A stretch of 64,000 bases of DNA, taken from positions 12,679,101-12,743,100 of the forward strand of contig CM028382.1 in NCBI GenBank assembly GCA_013146195.2, given 5' to 3'. This stretch comes from Codonopsis lanceolata (Eukaryota > Streptophyta > Magnoliopsida > Asterales > Campanulaceae). Under the pieces are notes generated by a model that searched no databases, was not told where the DNA came from, and worked only from the letters and a program-made list of their open reading frames with translations. Of this stretch, positions 1 to 12,900 are shown piece by piece; the stretch's first letter is position 1, and the number at the start of each line of letters is the position of its first letter. The translations under genes and the position numbers were made by a program.

Positions 1-687
1 TATTCTGAACCGAAGCGGGGAGCACAAATAGAGATAAGAAATAGGTAGGAAGACTATAAAGAGTGTTTTTAACTAGAGTGAGTCTTCTCCCCTCGATAAG
101 AACTGTTTCTTCCAACCCGCCAACCTTTCGATGACCGTGTTCCACATCTCTTTATTCCTGTACTTGGCTCCTAAGGGCAAACCAAGATACACAGATGGGA
201 GAGTACCAGCCTTGCAACCAAAAAAATTGGCCAAGGAATACAAATTAACCACATCACCAATTAGGATAATCTCACTCTGACATATTTATACACAAGCCCG
301 ACACCGCTTGAAAAAACAACACCACCAAACGCAGATAACCTAAATGATCCAGCTCAGCCCCACAAAAGACAAGAGTATCATCTGCAAACAGAAGATGGGA
401 CATTGAAGTCTCCTCCACGCTTCTCCTCCCCACACTAAACCCATTAATAAATACACGCAACACAACTTTATCCAACATCTTGCTCAAGGCCTCCATCACA
501 ATGATAAATAAAAATGGGGAAGGATGATTTCCCTGCCGCAAACCCCTCGAACTAGCAAAAAATCTGGCAGGCTCACCATTCACCAATACCGAAAATCGTA
601 CTGTTGAGATACAAAAGTGAACCCATTTCCGCCACTTAAGACCGAAGCCCATCCTCTCCAGCAAGTACAAAAGAAGTCCCATCATAG
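1..687 (-). mobile_element. L1-type LINE fragment, reverse transcriptase part, runs off left edge
   Basis: The minus strand encodes reverse transcriptase palm sequence. It includes the FADDTLVFC catalytic motif (272-685 frame), and CISTVRFSVLVNGEPA before it. After a stop near 272 it continues as FFGCKAGTLPSVYLGLPLGA. The 5' end stops abruptly near 687 within the RT domain, so the copy is 5'-truncated. Its 3' end lies left of the window, so target duplications cannot be checked. Confidence 0.85.
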
Positions 688-1751
688 ATAATCATATTAT
701 TTTGATTTGGTTTACAGATGTTTGGTTGGTCTTTTTACGTTTTTTGAAGTAGAAATTAATCAATAGAATGGGATATGTGTACAAAAAAACTGGAGGACAA
801 GAGACTAGTCAAAAAAAAAAAAAAATCACTGGAGGACAAGAGCTTCCCCATTGAGTACCATTGAGGATTGGGATGGACAATACTTACTTTAACATTTATA
901 AGAGCTGTAAGGTTCTCAGCTTCCATATGATACCTCGTCTCTCTTTTTCTCCTAAAATTATATTATGCATTATATGTAATGTATTCATGTACACTTACCT
1001 ATCAAAAAATCAAAAAATAAAATAAAAAATGCGTGTACATACATATAATGCCACTCACCAGAGCTACCTAGTTCTCCTCAAAATGCATTACGGTGCAGCA
1101 GTTGACTGTAAATCTAGAAGTAGGAGCAATGTGCTGTATCAGTGCTTGCCATGTGAGTGGCAAAAAATATGGCAAACTCTGAAAACTAGATATGACCTCT
1201 AAATAACAGAGGTCGAGGTCTGTTGGGGAAACAACAAGGGAACTAGCTTCTTCACTGAGAGGTAAATAGTTGGATCACTGGATAGGGCCATTAATTGGCA
1301 TCAAGTGAAAAAAGAGGCCGTGATGCAGAACGACATGTAGTTTGCCAACAGGCTGTCATACTTGAATGAGTGTGTAGTTGCTCACTAATCTTCTTGCACT
1401 GAAGAGGAACATGATAAGAAATCTGCGAAAGCTGTGGGATGTTGAAAAATTACATCGGTAAGGGAGTGCTATGTCCCCTACCCTAATCAACTTCTTCATC
1501 TTCGGGAAGGAATCTCTATTGCTGTAAGTTGTTTTCCAGAATCAAACCCATTCAAGTCCCAGCCCAAATGGTAATAGTACTTAACCCCCGTCCCTTGCTT
1601 AATCTTCAGTCGAAACCCCTCCCATCCAGCCAACTCCGTCCCCAACAGTCCAACCAACCCCATGGTCCCCTTCCATATTATATTATTTATTATATATTGA
1701 TTTAGTTAGTGAGTTCTCGCTTTTCAGTGCCACTGACTTCATACAATAATA
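688..1751. other. Intronic sequence, no gene seen
   Basis: No callose synthase exon and no long ORF was found on either strand. At 990-1030 there is an A-rich tract preceded by cttacctatc, the same tail that ends SINEs and LINEs elsewhere here, so a decayed retroposon 3' end is possible. A short TATTAT-rich stretch lies at 1676-1700. Confidence 0.5.
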
Positions 1752-2000
1752 GTCCCTCCATTCCGTTCAAAGAGTCCTACTTTCATTTCCGAGCATTCCT
1801 GGTTTTTCTTAAGTGACTTGTTTCAAAAATCATACTAACAAATTTTGTGGCTTTCCAACTATATCCTTTCTAAACTGGACTTAAAACTAGCAAATTTCTT
1901 GTATTCCTTTAAGCTAAGAGTATGGATAGGAAATTATTTTTAATCCTTAAAATTTTTTGACTTTCAAACATGGACTCTTTGAGAGGGATCGAGAGAGTAG
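1752..2000. mobile_element. Stowaway-like MITE
   Basis: The terminal inverted repeats match the plant Stowaway style: left GTCCCTCCATTCCGTTCAAA, and right, read on the minus strand, CTCTCGATCCCTCTCAAAGAG. TA flanks both ends. There is no coding capacity. It sits just upstream of an exon. Confidence 0.65.
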
Positions 2001-2134
2001 TAGTTACTCATGAACTAAGTTCAGCACTAATCAGAATACAAGGCGAGTTTATTCATGTATTTTTTTTTTCCGTTCACATGGTTTTTCTTTTAATTGTTTT
2101 GTTTTTGCTTTTTATTGATTTTTTTTCTTTCCAG

Positions 2135-2245
2135 TTGAAACGTGTAATGGAATCTGACGCAGCTATGACAGAGGACCTTGTGGCTTATAACATCATCCCT
2201 CTTGATGCTCCTACAATAACAAATGCTATTGGATCGTTTCCCGAG
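2135..2245 (+). CDS. CALS10: CALS10 exon 1 of the placed set (internal exon)
   Basis: The exon starts after a pyrimidine-rich acceptor and is phase 0. It encodes LKRVMESDAA, then MTEDLVAYNIIPLDAP, and ends FPE. The donor is GAG|gtcacg, weak after the GT, but the next exon resumes exactly with VRAA. Upstream exons are not in the window. Confidence 0.9.
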
Positions 2246-5200
2246 GTCACGTGCTGTTATCTCGTCTTGTATCAGGTTTTACTTTGTAGCTGCACTGCTA
2301 ATCTTTTTTCTGATGTCATTTATTACAATCAGGTTCGGGCAGCAATTTCTTCTTTAAAGTATTTCAGGGGGCTACCAAAATTGCCAGGAAATTTCCCAAT
2401 ACCTGCTACAAGAAATGCTGATGTCCTTGATTTTCTGCATTATGCCTTTGGATTCCAGGTTTGTGCTTGGTGGGAATGTCAAGATTTATCATTATGTTGA
2501 AAATCCCCCAGATTCAGAAATTTAGCTTCATTCTCAGATTTTTGAAATTGGAGAATTTCACAAGTTCACAAATACCATTCTATTGCACTTGTTTTAATGT
2601 CTATATATCCGTCTTTTAGTAGAATTAATGCATTAATATTTCTTTAAAACATGAACGGTTGCCGTTTTTGTTAACTCTTCTAAACCTTTAATTTTTTGTT
2701 TGTGGTACTAGCTATTCATTTCAGATCTGCCGTATGTATGCTGCCGGGAATTTTTTATGTCATGCTTTGTGATTAGAGACATGTAGGTTAGTGTGGGAAT
2801 GATTCGACTTTTCACACTAGAGATTAGGCTTAACTAAAGTTAGATGGCTGGTGTTGTGGGGTCTAGTTTTTCCGGGAGTATCCAGAGTTGATATGTAAAG
2901 GGTTTTGGTAATTTTTCTTAAAGACGTCTTGTTAAAGAGCTGATCGGCTTCTGGAAGGTCGGTCTCATGTTAGTCAATGTGTGTCATGTCTTTCATTCTG
3001 GTTGTAGTTGTAATGGCCGATTTCTTATTCACCTCTGTTAATTTTGATAACGAGGAAAGGTCTTTGTCGTTGCTGAAGCATGATCTGCTTCAGCTTCTGT
3101 TTTTTTGGTGTAGTGACGGTGTTAGGTCCGAGGTCAACTCTTTTGCTGACTTTGTAGCGAACTTTTGTAATCTGTAATTATTGGAGTATTCCTCCTGTGT
3201 ATATTGGTCGCAGCTCCTTCTTTGCCGCTTTTGTTATTAATATATACTTTATTTATCAATTTTTTTATATATATACAAAATCTTCTTATTTTATAGGAAA
3301 AGAAAGGAAAAAGAGTAAAATTAGCACATGGAGTTAGGTGATAATGTTAGTTAAAGGAAAGAATTAGATTGGGTGAAATGAAGATGTGTCTCAAGGGTGT
3401 TATGTGCTAGGCATATGCCTGTTAAGTTGAAAAGAAGTTTTTGTTAGATGGCTATAAGACCCGTACTACTTTATCTGGAGAAAATTGCTGGGTAACTAAG
3501 AAAGAACATGTTAACAATTACTCCCTCCTTCCCGGATAAACATTCCTAGTTGACAAATCACAAGGATTAAGAAACGTAATAAATGATGAGTTGTAAAATG
3601 TGTTATGACGATAATACCCATTACATTCTTCTCACTCTAATTAATTTGTGCCCATTACGCTCTCTCTCTCTCTCTTTCATTAATTATTTAATTTCCCTAG
3701 TTGATAGTATTAAATGAAGGGGTATATTGGGAAGAATGGTAGAAAATTTTTGCACCAAAAGTAGGAACATTAGTTGGGACATCTCAAAATAGAAAGTAGG
3801 AACATTTATCCGGGACGGAGGGTATTATTTGTTTATTTATTTTAGATAAAAGAAGAATGTATTAGAATAAGAAAAAAATAAACAAAAACAGCAAACAAGC
3901 CATCCGCCGGAACCAAAAGTTGAATATAGATTGATACAAAAAGGAGAAACTAGTGCCAAACTACCCCCAATCTCTCTCAATAGTAGCTATGGACACTCCC
4001 CTAAAAGCTCCAAAACACCGACACCTAAAGAGAAGGATGAAAAGCAATTCTATCTTTCATCAAAGAAAAGGACATTGCCTTGTACAGTAAAATATGATAA
4101 TTTCTCTCATTCCAAATGCACCACAAAGTACTTAAGATTACACATTGCCATAAAATCTGAGCATCCTTAATGCCCTCAAAACCCACATATTGAACCAATA
4201 GCATAGCAAAGCCTCAACTGAGCTTGGGCTGACCCACTCCTCACCGGGTCTGTCAAATAAATAGCACCATAATTTCCAGGCCACAAGGCAATGCCAGAAA
4301 ATGTGGTAACGAGTCCCATTATTACACTAGCAACAAGGGGTCCCACCCCAAGTGGTGGGAGAGATGACAACGGCACTCAGGCAAAGACCTTGAGGTCCTT
4401 GGTTCCAATTCCCATGCCAACAAGGGGCCACACTTACCTATCAAAAAATAAATAAAATAATTACACTCGCATATCACACAAATATCTGGGGAAAGGGCCT
4501 TGTGCGGCCTACGCCTCTGAAATCATTGTTGTTCAGTCAGCACCAAAGACTGGGCAAACAAAAGCACGGAACCTTATTTCCAAATTAAAGCAGTTACTGG
4601 AAAAGTGTGAGGAATTCGATATTTCAGAGGAGCTTTTCCAAAGACTTGACCAAAACCCCCTGATAGGATTAGGAATTCAATGCCTACAATCGGCCTCATC
4701 AGACCGAAGGGAAGAAAGAAGTAGATCAAGCAAAGCAATCACGTCCTGAGTGTCACTATCATTTAAGTTCCTGACGAAATGGCAATTTTCCTGGAAAAAG
4801 AGCTATCCTCCCAAACAAGAAAACCAGAAATAGGAGCATCATGGGTGCTAGATAACCAATATAAATGGGAAAAGATGTGCAAAGAGGAGAATGTTAAGAT
4901 AGATTTGTCGTTAAACTAGGAAAGATAAAATTTGAATTGGTCATGTTCGTGACTTGGTCAGAGTCACCTTGATTGGAGATAAAATGAGGTAAAATAGCTT
5001 GAGATGTGTGAACAGAAATAAAAAGGAGAGAAGAGAGAAACAGGCAGGGCGATCGTTTTCGTAGTCACAATCTGTGAGCGCACACATTACAAAATAAACG
5101 ATATATATATATATATATATAATATACCCTACTACCTAATTTACTAAACTACCCTTAATGTCTAACACTCCCCTTCAAGCTGGAGCATATATATTTATTA

Positions 5201-8200
5201 TGCCCAGCTTGTTACAAATATAATCCACCCTTAACTTAGTCAAGCCTTTAGTCGAGATATCGGTAGGTTGTTCTCCGCACGCACGTATGAGGTGGAGACA
5301 AGATTTTGTTGGATCTTTTCTCGAATGAAATGACAATCGACCTCTATATGTTTAGTCCTTTCGTGGAAAACTGGATTTGTAGAAATATGCATGGCTGCCT
5401 GATTATCACACCACAATCTCATAGGCAGAGGAACCTTAAACCCAATCTCTTCAATCAATTGTTGTATCCACATAAGTTCACAGGATGTCTGAGCCATAGC
5501 ATGATACTCAGACTCTGCACTTGATCTCGCCACCACACTTTGTTTCTTACTTTTCCATGATACAAGATTTCCGCCCTACAAACACACAATATCCGGTAGT
5601 TGACTTACTATCATCCGGTGATCACCTTGCCTAATCGGCATCGAGAGAATGCCTCAACCCGCATATGCCCATGATTCGCATACAATATACCTCTACCTGG
5701 TGCTCCTTTCAAATATTTCACAATTCGAATCAATGCATTCCAGTGTGTAGTAGTAGGGGCTGCCATGAACCAACTCACTACACTCACCGGAAAAGCAATA
5801 TCTAGACGAGTTACTACAAGATAATTCAACTTACCAACCATTGTCCGGTATCGTTCTGGATCCTCGAACATCTCCCCTTCTCCGGCTACAAGTTTGACAT
5901 TAGGATCCATTGGAGTGTCACACGGTTTCACTCCGAGCATTCCAACTTCCTCAAGTAAATCAAGGACATATTTTCTTTGACACAAGAAAATTCCTTTCTT
6001 GGACCGTATCACTTTGATCCCAAGAAAATACTTTAGAGTACCCAAGTCCTTTGTTTGAAATTTTGTTTGAAGACACGATTTGAGTGCTTCAATACCATGT
6101 GTATCACTACCTGTGATCACAATATCATCTACATAAACAACCAAAACAATACAGCCACTGCTAGTCTGCCGAAAGAACACAATGTTATCATACGTACTCC
6201 TCTGTAATCCAAACTCTAGCACGACAGCACTGAATTTGCCAAACCAAGCCTGCGGAGACTGTTTCAACCCATACAACGACTTTCGTAACCGACATACTTT
6301 ATTCACATACTCCCCTTGAGCAACAAACCCCGGAGGTTGCTCCATATAAACCTCTTCCTGCAAATCACCATGAAGGAATGCATTCTTGACATCCAACTGA
6401 TACAAGGCCCAGTTATTAGAAGCAGCTAACGATATCAAAAGACGAACATAAGTGAGCTTAGCAACAGGAGAAAAAGTATCAGTATAATCAACACCTTACA
6501 CTTGTGCATACCCCTTTGCAACCAATCGAGCTTTTAACCGAGCAACAGTACCATCAGAATTCATTTTAACTGCATATACCTATTTACATCCAATAGCCTT
6601 TTTACCATCAGGAAGTGTTACCAAGTCCCAAGTCTCATTAGTCTCAAGAGCCTGCATTTCCTTTTCCATAGCGAACTTCCAACCACTATGAGATAAAGCT
6701 TCAGACACATTTTTAGGGGTGACAACGGAATCAAGGGAAGCAACAAATGAACGAGAGGAATCTACAGATGAGTATACGAGACACAAGAGGTGATAGGATG
6801 AACACAAGTACGTGTACCTTTGCGGAGTGCTATAGGGAGATCAAGAGACGGATCTGATGACGTGGGAACCGGTATCGGAAGTGAATCTGTTGGAGAATTT
6901 GCAACAACTGGTTCTTGGGATGAAACAGGAGTGCGCCGAGTATACACTTGAGTTATAGGAGGACGAGATCCAGCTTCAACACCAACTCCAACCTCAGGAT
7001 TATGGGGACGAACCAAAGTATAGGTGAGAAAATCATCGGGAGAGACAAACTCAGACACAAAAGAAGATGATCGACCAAAATACGGGCTAGACTCAAAGAA
7101 AGTGACATCAGCAGACACTAAGTACCGACCCAAATCCAGAGAATAACAACGATATCTTTTCTGAGTTCTAGAGTATCCAAGAAAGACACACTTAAGAGCT
7201 CTTTGGTCTAACTTACCAACCTGTGGCCGAACATCTTGGACAAAACAAGTGCAACCAAACACTTTTGGAGGAACTGGAAACAACGACTGCGATGGACGAA
7301 GAACAGAATATGGTATGTCTCCTTTAAGAACATATGATGGAAGACGATTAATAAGAAAGGCAGCAGTGTGAACATCATCAGCCCAAAAAGACTTGGGAAC
7401 ATTCATCTCAAACATCAATGCCTAACAACTTCCAACAGATGGCGATTCTTGCGTTCAGCAACACCATTCTGTTGTGGGGTGACAATACATGAAGATTGAT
7501 GAATGATTCCATTCTGAGACATATAAGAAGAGAAAATACCAGAAAAGTATTCCTTAGCATTATCACTACGAAGATTTTGAACTAAACAATTGAAATGAGT
7601 TTTAATCTCAGCACAAAAGGAGAAAAATAACTGAAACAACTCATCTCTAGATTTCATTAAATAAAGCCAAGTACTTTTGGAATAATCATCGACAAAAGTA
7701 ACAAAATATCGGTACCCTGATTTGGAAGGCACATTACAAGGACCCCAAACATCAGTATGAACTAACTCAAATAGGGACACAGCCCGTTTATTAACTCTAG
7801 GAGGATACGACACACGATGGTGTTCTACAAACTCAGAAGACTCACAAGGTAAACTAGAAATAGACCCTACTACTTCAGGACATAACTTTTTTAGGATAGG
7901 CAACGACGGATGACCATAACGACAGTGTAGCTGGAGAGGAGACAAAGTACTTTGACACGCAACCGATGCAACAGTAGAAGAGTGAGCAAAGAACAACTTC
8001 ATCGAAAGCGTGTACAATCCATCAGTTTCACTTCCTTTACCAATAATCTCCCAAGTCCTCAGATCCTGAAAAAGACAATAACCAGGAAAGAAAGAAACAC
8101 AACAATTTAAGGACTTTGTGAGTTTACTAACGGATATCAAATTATAAGGAAACTTGGGCAAGTATAACACAGATGTCAATGATAAAGAAGCGACAGTAGT

Positions 8201-9899
8201 GCTACCACTACCCAAGACTTTAGAAGAAGATCCATCAGCAAGAGTAACAGTCGTAAACTCATTCGACGACTCATAAGTAGATAACATACTCGAATCTCCA
8301 GTCATATGGTCAGTAGCCCCTGAGTCAATTACCCAGTGCTCAGCCGAGGACAAAAGACATGTTATGGGTTTACTTGACTTGGCTAAAGTTGCTTTGGAAG
8401 AAGAGGAAGGCTGCTGAGACTGCTGAGACATCTGGTACTGTGAAAACCTGGCAAACTCCTCGTCATTTATAACAACATTATGGGTCTCCGGTTGACAAAT
8501 TTGCTCGGATTTCTGCGAAACTATATGAGCGAATTTGGACTGCTGTTTTTGCTGATACTCCATCTGTTGCTGAGTGAGAGGCTTAGGACACTGGTTTTTG
8601 AAATGACCTTGGTCTCCACAATTGTAACACACTCTAGGTCCTCCACGACCTCCGGATCCTCTACCACCACGAGTTCCACCTCGAAAACCACCACGGCCTC
8701 CATCTCTACCTCCACGATAGCCATTCCCTTGTGAAACTAATGCTGATTTTTCAGATACCTCCACATGTGATGACTCACCATTCCTCGTTGCAGTCAAAAG
8801 CCTATCAAAGGCATCAGATAAGGTACCCAAATCTTTATTTGACAATAACTGAGATCAAACCACATCATACTCTTTCTCCAGTCCTGATAGCTGGCTAAAC
8901 ATCAACAGCTTTTCACGTTGAGCTTTCATCTCCTCAACTTCATCAGAAATAGGCATATCGACAGTGAAATCCTCACTCATACGCATGAAATCATAATAAT
9001 AATCCATAAGACTCCGCCCTTTCTGACTAGGACGATGAACTTCCTGTGACAGATTATACAACCTATTCAAGTTACTTGCTCCAGAGAATCATTTATGCAG
9101 GAGTGTCCACAGTTCCTTAACTGTTTTGCAGTGTTGCATAGACAGTATAATTTTTCTACTAATACAATTCACAATCTTCGGAAACAACACCTTGTCATCA
9201 TCCAACCATACCTTAGCCACCTTTGCATCAGTAGGACAATCTTCAACAAGATGTCCTTCTTTCCGTAAACCACCCATATTCACCTGAACTAAATATCGCC
9301 ATTCCGCAAAATTATACCCGTCTGCCTCCAAGATAATGTCAATCAATCTATTTTGGTTAGAAACAATTGTCATAATTGGTCCCGACGAAGATGTATCCTC
9401 AGCCATTGAAATACACACAAATGACAAAATAAATTAGACCAGCAACCTACAAGTATCAAATCAGTCGCTCAACCACGAAGAACTCTGTTGTGTCACAAAC
9501 AACCAGTCCGTGTCCCAATATTGTTAATCAGACACAAATTCGACTTACCCACACTAAATCCAAGAGCTAGGGTTCGAAATCCGAAACCTAGGGTACCAAA
9601 TTCGAGTCCACTCCAGCAGACAATTGAACCTAAGCCTGTATACTAGACGAAATCCGAAACCTAGGGCACCTTGCGAACGGCAGACGATTGAACCACTCGC
9701 GCTTAGGTTCAATGGAAACGGCAGACAATTTACACAGACATGTCGACTGGCTATTCCGAGCCTAACCCTGGTCTCGGAATCTCCTTACAACAGCTCTGAT
9801 ACCATGTGAACAGAAATAAAGGAGAGAAGAGAGAAACAGGCAGGGCGATCATTTTCGCAGTCACAATCTGTGAGCGCACACATTCTATTACAAAATAAA

Positions 9900-9943
<44 letters not shown>

Positions 9944-12900
9944 CAAATACCCTACTACCTAATTTACTAAACTACCCTTAATGTCTAACAAGATGGTTTG
10001 AACGCACAACATTGTGTCATAAACTACTAAGTGCACATGTTAGGATTTATGATGGTATAAATATTGACAGCCAGAGTAGAGGTAGGAGAAGATCAAACTA
10101 AACATTAACTACAGTAATGAAGAAGGTATGCATGAGTGTGGGTTGTCTAATGATCTTGCATTGCTGACCCCAAAACTTGCTATTGAGGATAAGGCCCTAG
10201 GCCAGACTTGTTCGGATCTCGTGAGACATGAGTTTGTAAGGATTTTTCTGTAATTTCATGCAAATGAAGTGGTTAATTAGACATCAAATTTCACTTTCTT
10301 TATACTTGTTCGTAAGAAGGATTTGTTCATTAGGTATAGTGTTTATACTTTATACGATGCTTTGTGAGATTCTTGATTAGATGTTGTCTACTTATCCTTC
10401 GTATCAATTTTTCTTAACTATGAAGAAAAATGCTGGTGCCAGTTACTATAACTATTGCATAATTAAAATTCTTAAATCTGCAATATATTTGCGTCATGTT
10501 TGCAGTTTTATCAGCTTGATCTGTTTTTCTCTTTTCATTTAACAAGAACCTGAACCAAACATCTTGAATATTTTGGATTCTCTTACTTCATCTTGTGGAA
10601 CTAATGGTTTGTGTTGATGTTGTTGGCAGAAAGACAATGTTTCTAATCAGCGCGAGAATATTGTTAACCTCCTTGCAAATGAGCAAAGTAGATTGGGTAG
10701 TCCTGAAGATCCTGAACCGGTATTCCTCATATCTGTGTTGTCTTGTGATCTTATTTCATCACATTTCGAGATCTACTGAATTTGATAAGGAAATGTATTC
10801 CACCATTCATTCTTTTTTAAAAACAAAGGAAAAAAAAGTTGACACGTGAAGACCTGATAAAAATGTATATGGTTTTTATTTTCAATGAAATAAGGGTTAC
10901 TTTTTTCCCCCCCTGTTTTGCTGTGAATTTATACGATTTAGGGATAGCTTGGGAGAGAAGTGGGTTAAGTATGCCAAATACATCCCTTCCTACAAAACGA
11001 AAAAAGAAAAAAAAATCAAGTGCTTCCAGTGGATCATACCTGTGCAAACGCTCTGCAAATGCAGAATAGCAAAGCTCCTAAGAGCATCTGCCGCTGAAGA
11101 CGAAAGAAACGTCGAGTATAACTAATCATTCGAATATTTCACAAGACATAGCTTTGCAACTCTTTGTTCAAGTGATCAGCTGAATTGAAAAAGAATATAA
11201 AGAAAGGTCTTCTTGTTCTTTTCGGTCACTGTAGCTGTTGCAATGTTGTAGAAGTAGGTGATCGTAGGGAGGGTGAATGTAGCTGTTGCAATGTTGTAGA
11301 AGTAGGTGAACGTAGGTCACTGTAGCTGTTGCAATGTGTTCCACTACTCACTTTCAAGCGGGGAGGAAATCCTTCGAGGTGGTGAAAAGTGGAAGCTTGG
11401 AGTTTACAGATTTTAAGTGGATATAGAGAGGAAAAGGGAGGGTGAACATAGCTGTTCTCTTCCTTGTGGAGTTTTCATGGGTGTGTGAATGGATGAAGCA
11501 AGCTTCTAGCTCAGGGACAGTTTTTGGAAGAAACTTAAGTCGCATCAGCGAGAGGTTACAGTGGTGAAAGAAGACAACAGGTCAGGAAGCTTCATTCGCA
11601 TCAAAATTAGGAAGACTGGAAGAACAGAGTCGATTGGTATCCCAGAAATAGTAGAAGGTTTTGGGTGGGTAGATGTCTCTGAAAAGCTTAGAAGATTTGC
11701 CCTGGTAGGAAAGGGTGAGTTCAACTTATCTGGTAAATCTTTCGTAGAGGTAGCTAGGATTCCCCTTTGGCCCGATTTATCGGTGAAAACAGAGTCTCTC
11801 ACGAAAAATTCTGGAGCAGACTTTGCTATAGAGGAAGGTTCTAATGCGGATTCCCTTCATTTTTTGGAGAGATGTCTAGTGGGTTGAGTGTGTGAGTTGA
11901 GGAGTCCTATTCCTTTGAGGTCAGATCTGCAAATTTGGGTGGACAAAAGATGGAAGGTGGCTGGTGGTGTTCGGGTGGTGGATTTGAGTGGGATGTTCTT
12001 CTTGTTTGAATTTCCTTCTAAGGAGGAAGCTTTTAGAATTCTGTCTAAGGAGTGATTTTTTGAGAAAGAGTCTATGCTCCTCGAGAGGTGGGATCCCATG
12101 AGTCTATGTCACAGTCCAGGCAGCTCGCCTAAGGAAGTGTGGGTTAGGGTGCTAGGCTTTCCCCTTCACCTGTGGGGAAGTGCAGTTTTCCGCCATATCG
12201 GTGATTTTTGTGGAGGCTTTGTGGTTGTAGACGAAGCTACAAGGACAAGTTCAGACCTGAGATGGGCTCGAATATTAATCAGTTACCATGGAAGTGTTCC
12301 GGTGAGTGTTCGCATTGGGGTTAGTGATTGGATCTTTGTGATCCCAATATGGGTGGAGACCACGACGGCGTGCTATCCCTGGTCGATGGGCTTAGAACCA
12401 GAGGTGGGCCCGATGGAGGACGGTGGGCCTGTGGGGTTTTCAGAAGGGATGACAGGGGGAAGAATCTATGGGCCTTTTACCTCGAGTTTTAATGAACAGT
12501 ATGGGGCTGGATCAAATTGTCAGTTTGTCACTTCATCTTTTGTCTCGAGACGAAGCAGGATTTCAGCAAGGAAAGATGCGAGGCTCAGTCGAAGGAGTGC
12601 TTCCGTCCCAATTTCGGGGGTACCCAGGTAGACATTGAAGACGTGGTCCCTTGCGATGATGCATCGAAAGTGGGTTCAATCCCTGATGTCTTAGTTCCAG
12701 CTGAGACTTCTAGGAGTAGTAGTTTTTTTGTGGTCGACATGGCAGGCAAAAAAGATGAAATCCCCTGTGAGCATGTTTCGCAAGAAACTTCAATCCCTGA
12801 CGTCGATGCTACAGCTGAGCACTCAAGTAGTAGTAACTTCCAAGTGTTTGAGAAGGTAGTGCAGTGGGTTAATAACGAGGAGAGAGCCTTGATAGTAGGC

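Larger units (their letters stand above)
5007..9990 (-). mobile_element. Ty1/Copia LTR retrotransposon, complete but non-coding-competent
   Basis: Near-identical LTRs lie at 5007-5167 and 9805-9990, with a perfect 5-bp duplication AGATG at 5002-5006 and 9991-9995. In minus-strand order it holds an iMet-type primer site next to the 5' LTR, gag with a CCHC knuckle, protease DSGATDH, integrase, reverse transcriptase with YVDDIVITG, RNase H with SAESEYHAMA, and a purine tract at the 3' LTR. At least four nonsense codons and three frameshifts interrupt gag-pol. The LTRs differ by three transitions and three length changes (an AA indel, a CTATT indel and the AT run), so insertion looks recent. Confidence 0.93.

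Noticed and set aside
1970..2500. A 176-codon ORF spanning two callose synthase exons
   Set aside because: It reads through a 5' Stowaway MITE end, an intron without stops and past the exon 2 donor. The true coding parts are 2135-2245 and 2333-2458.
8480..8734. Ser/Thr-rich ORF on the + strand
   Set aside because: It is the antisense shadow of the Gly/Arg-rich and zinc-knuckle part of the Copia gag.
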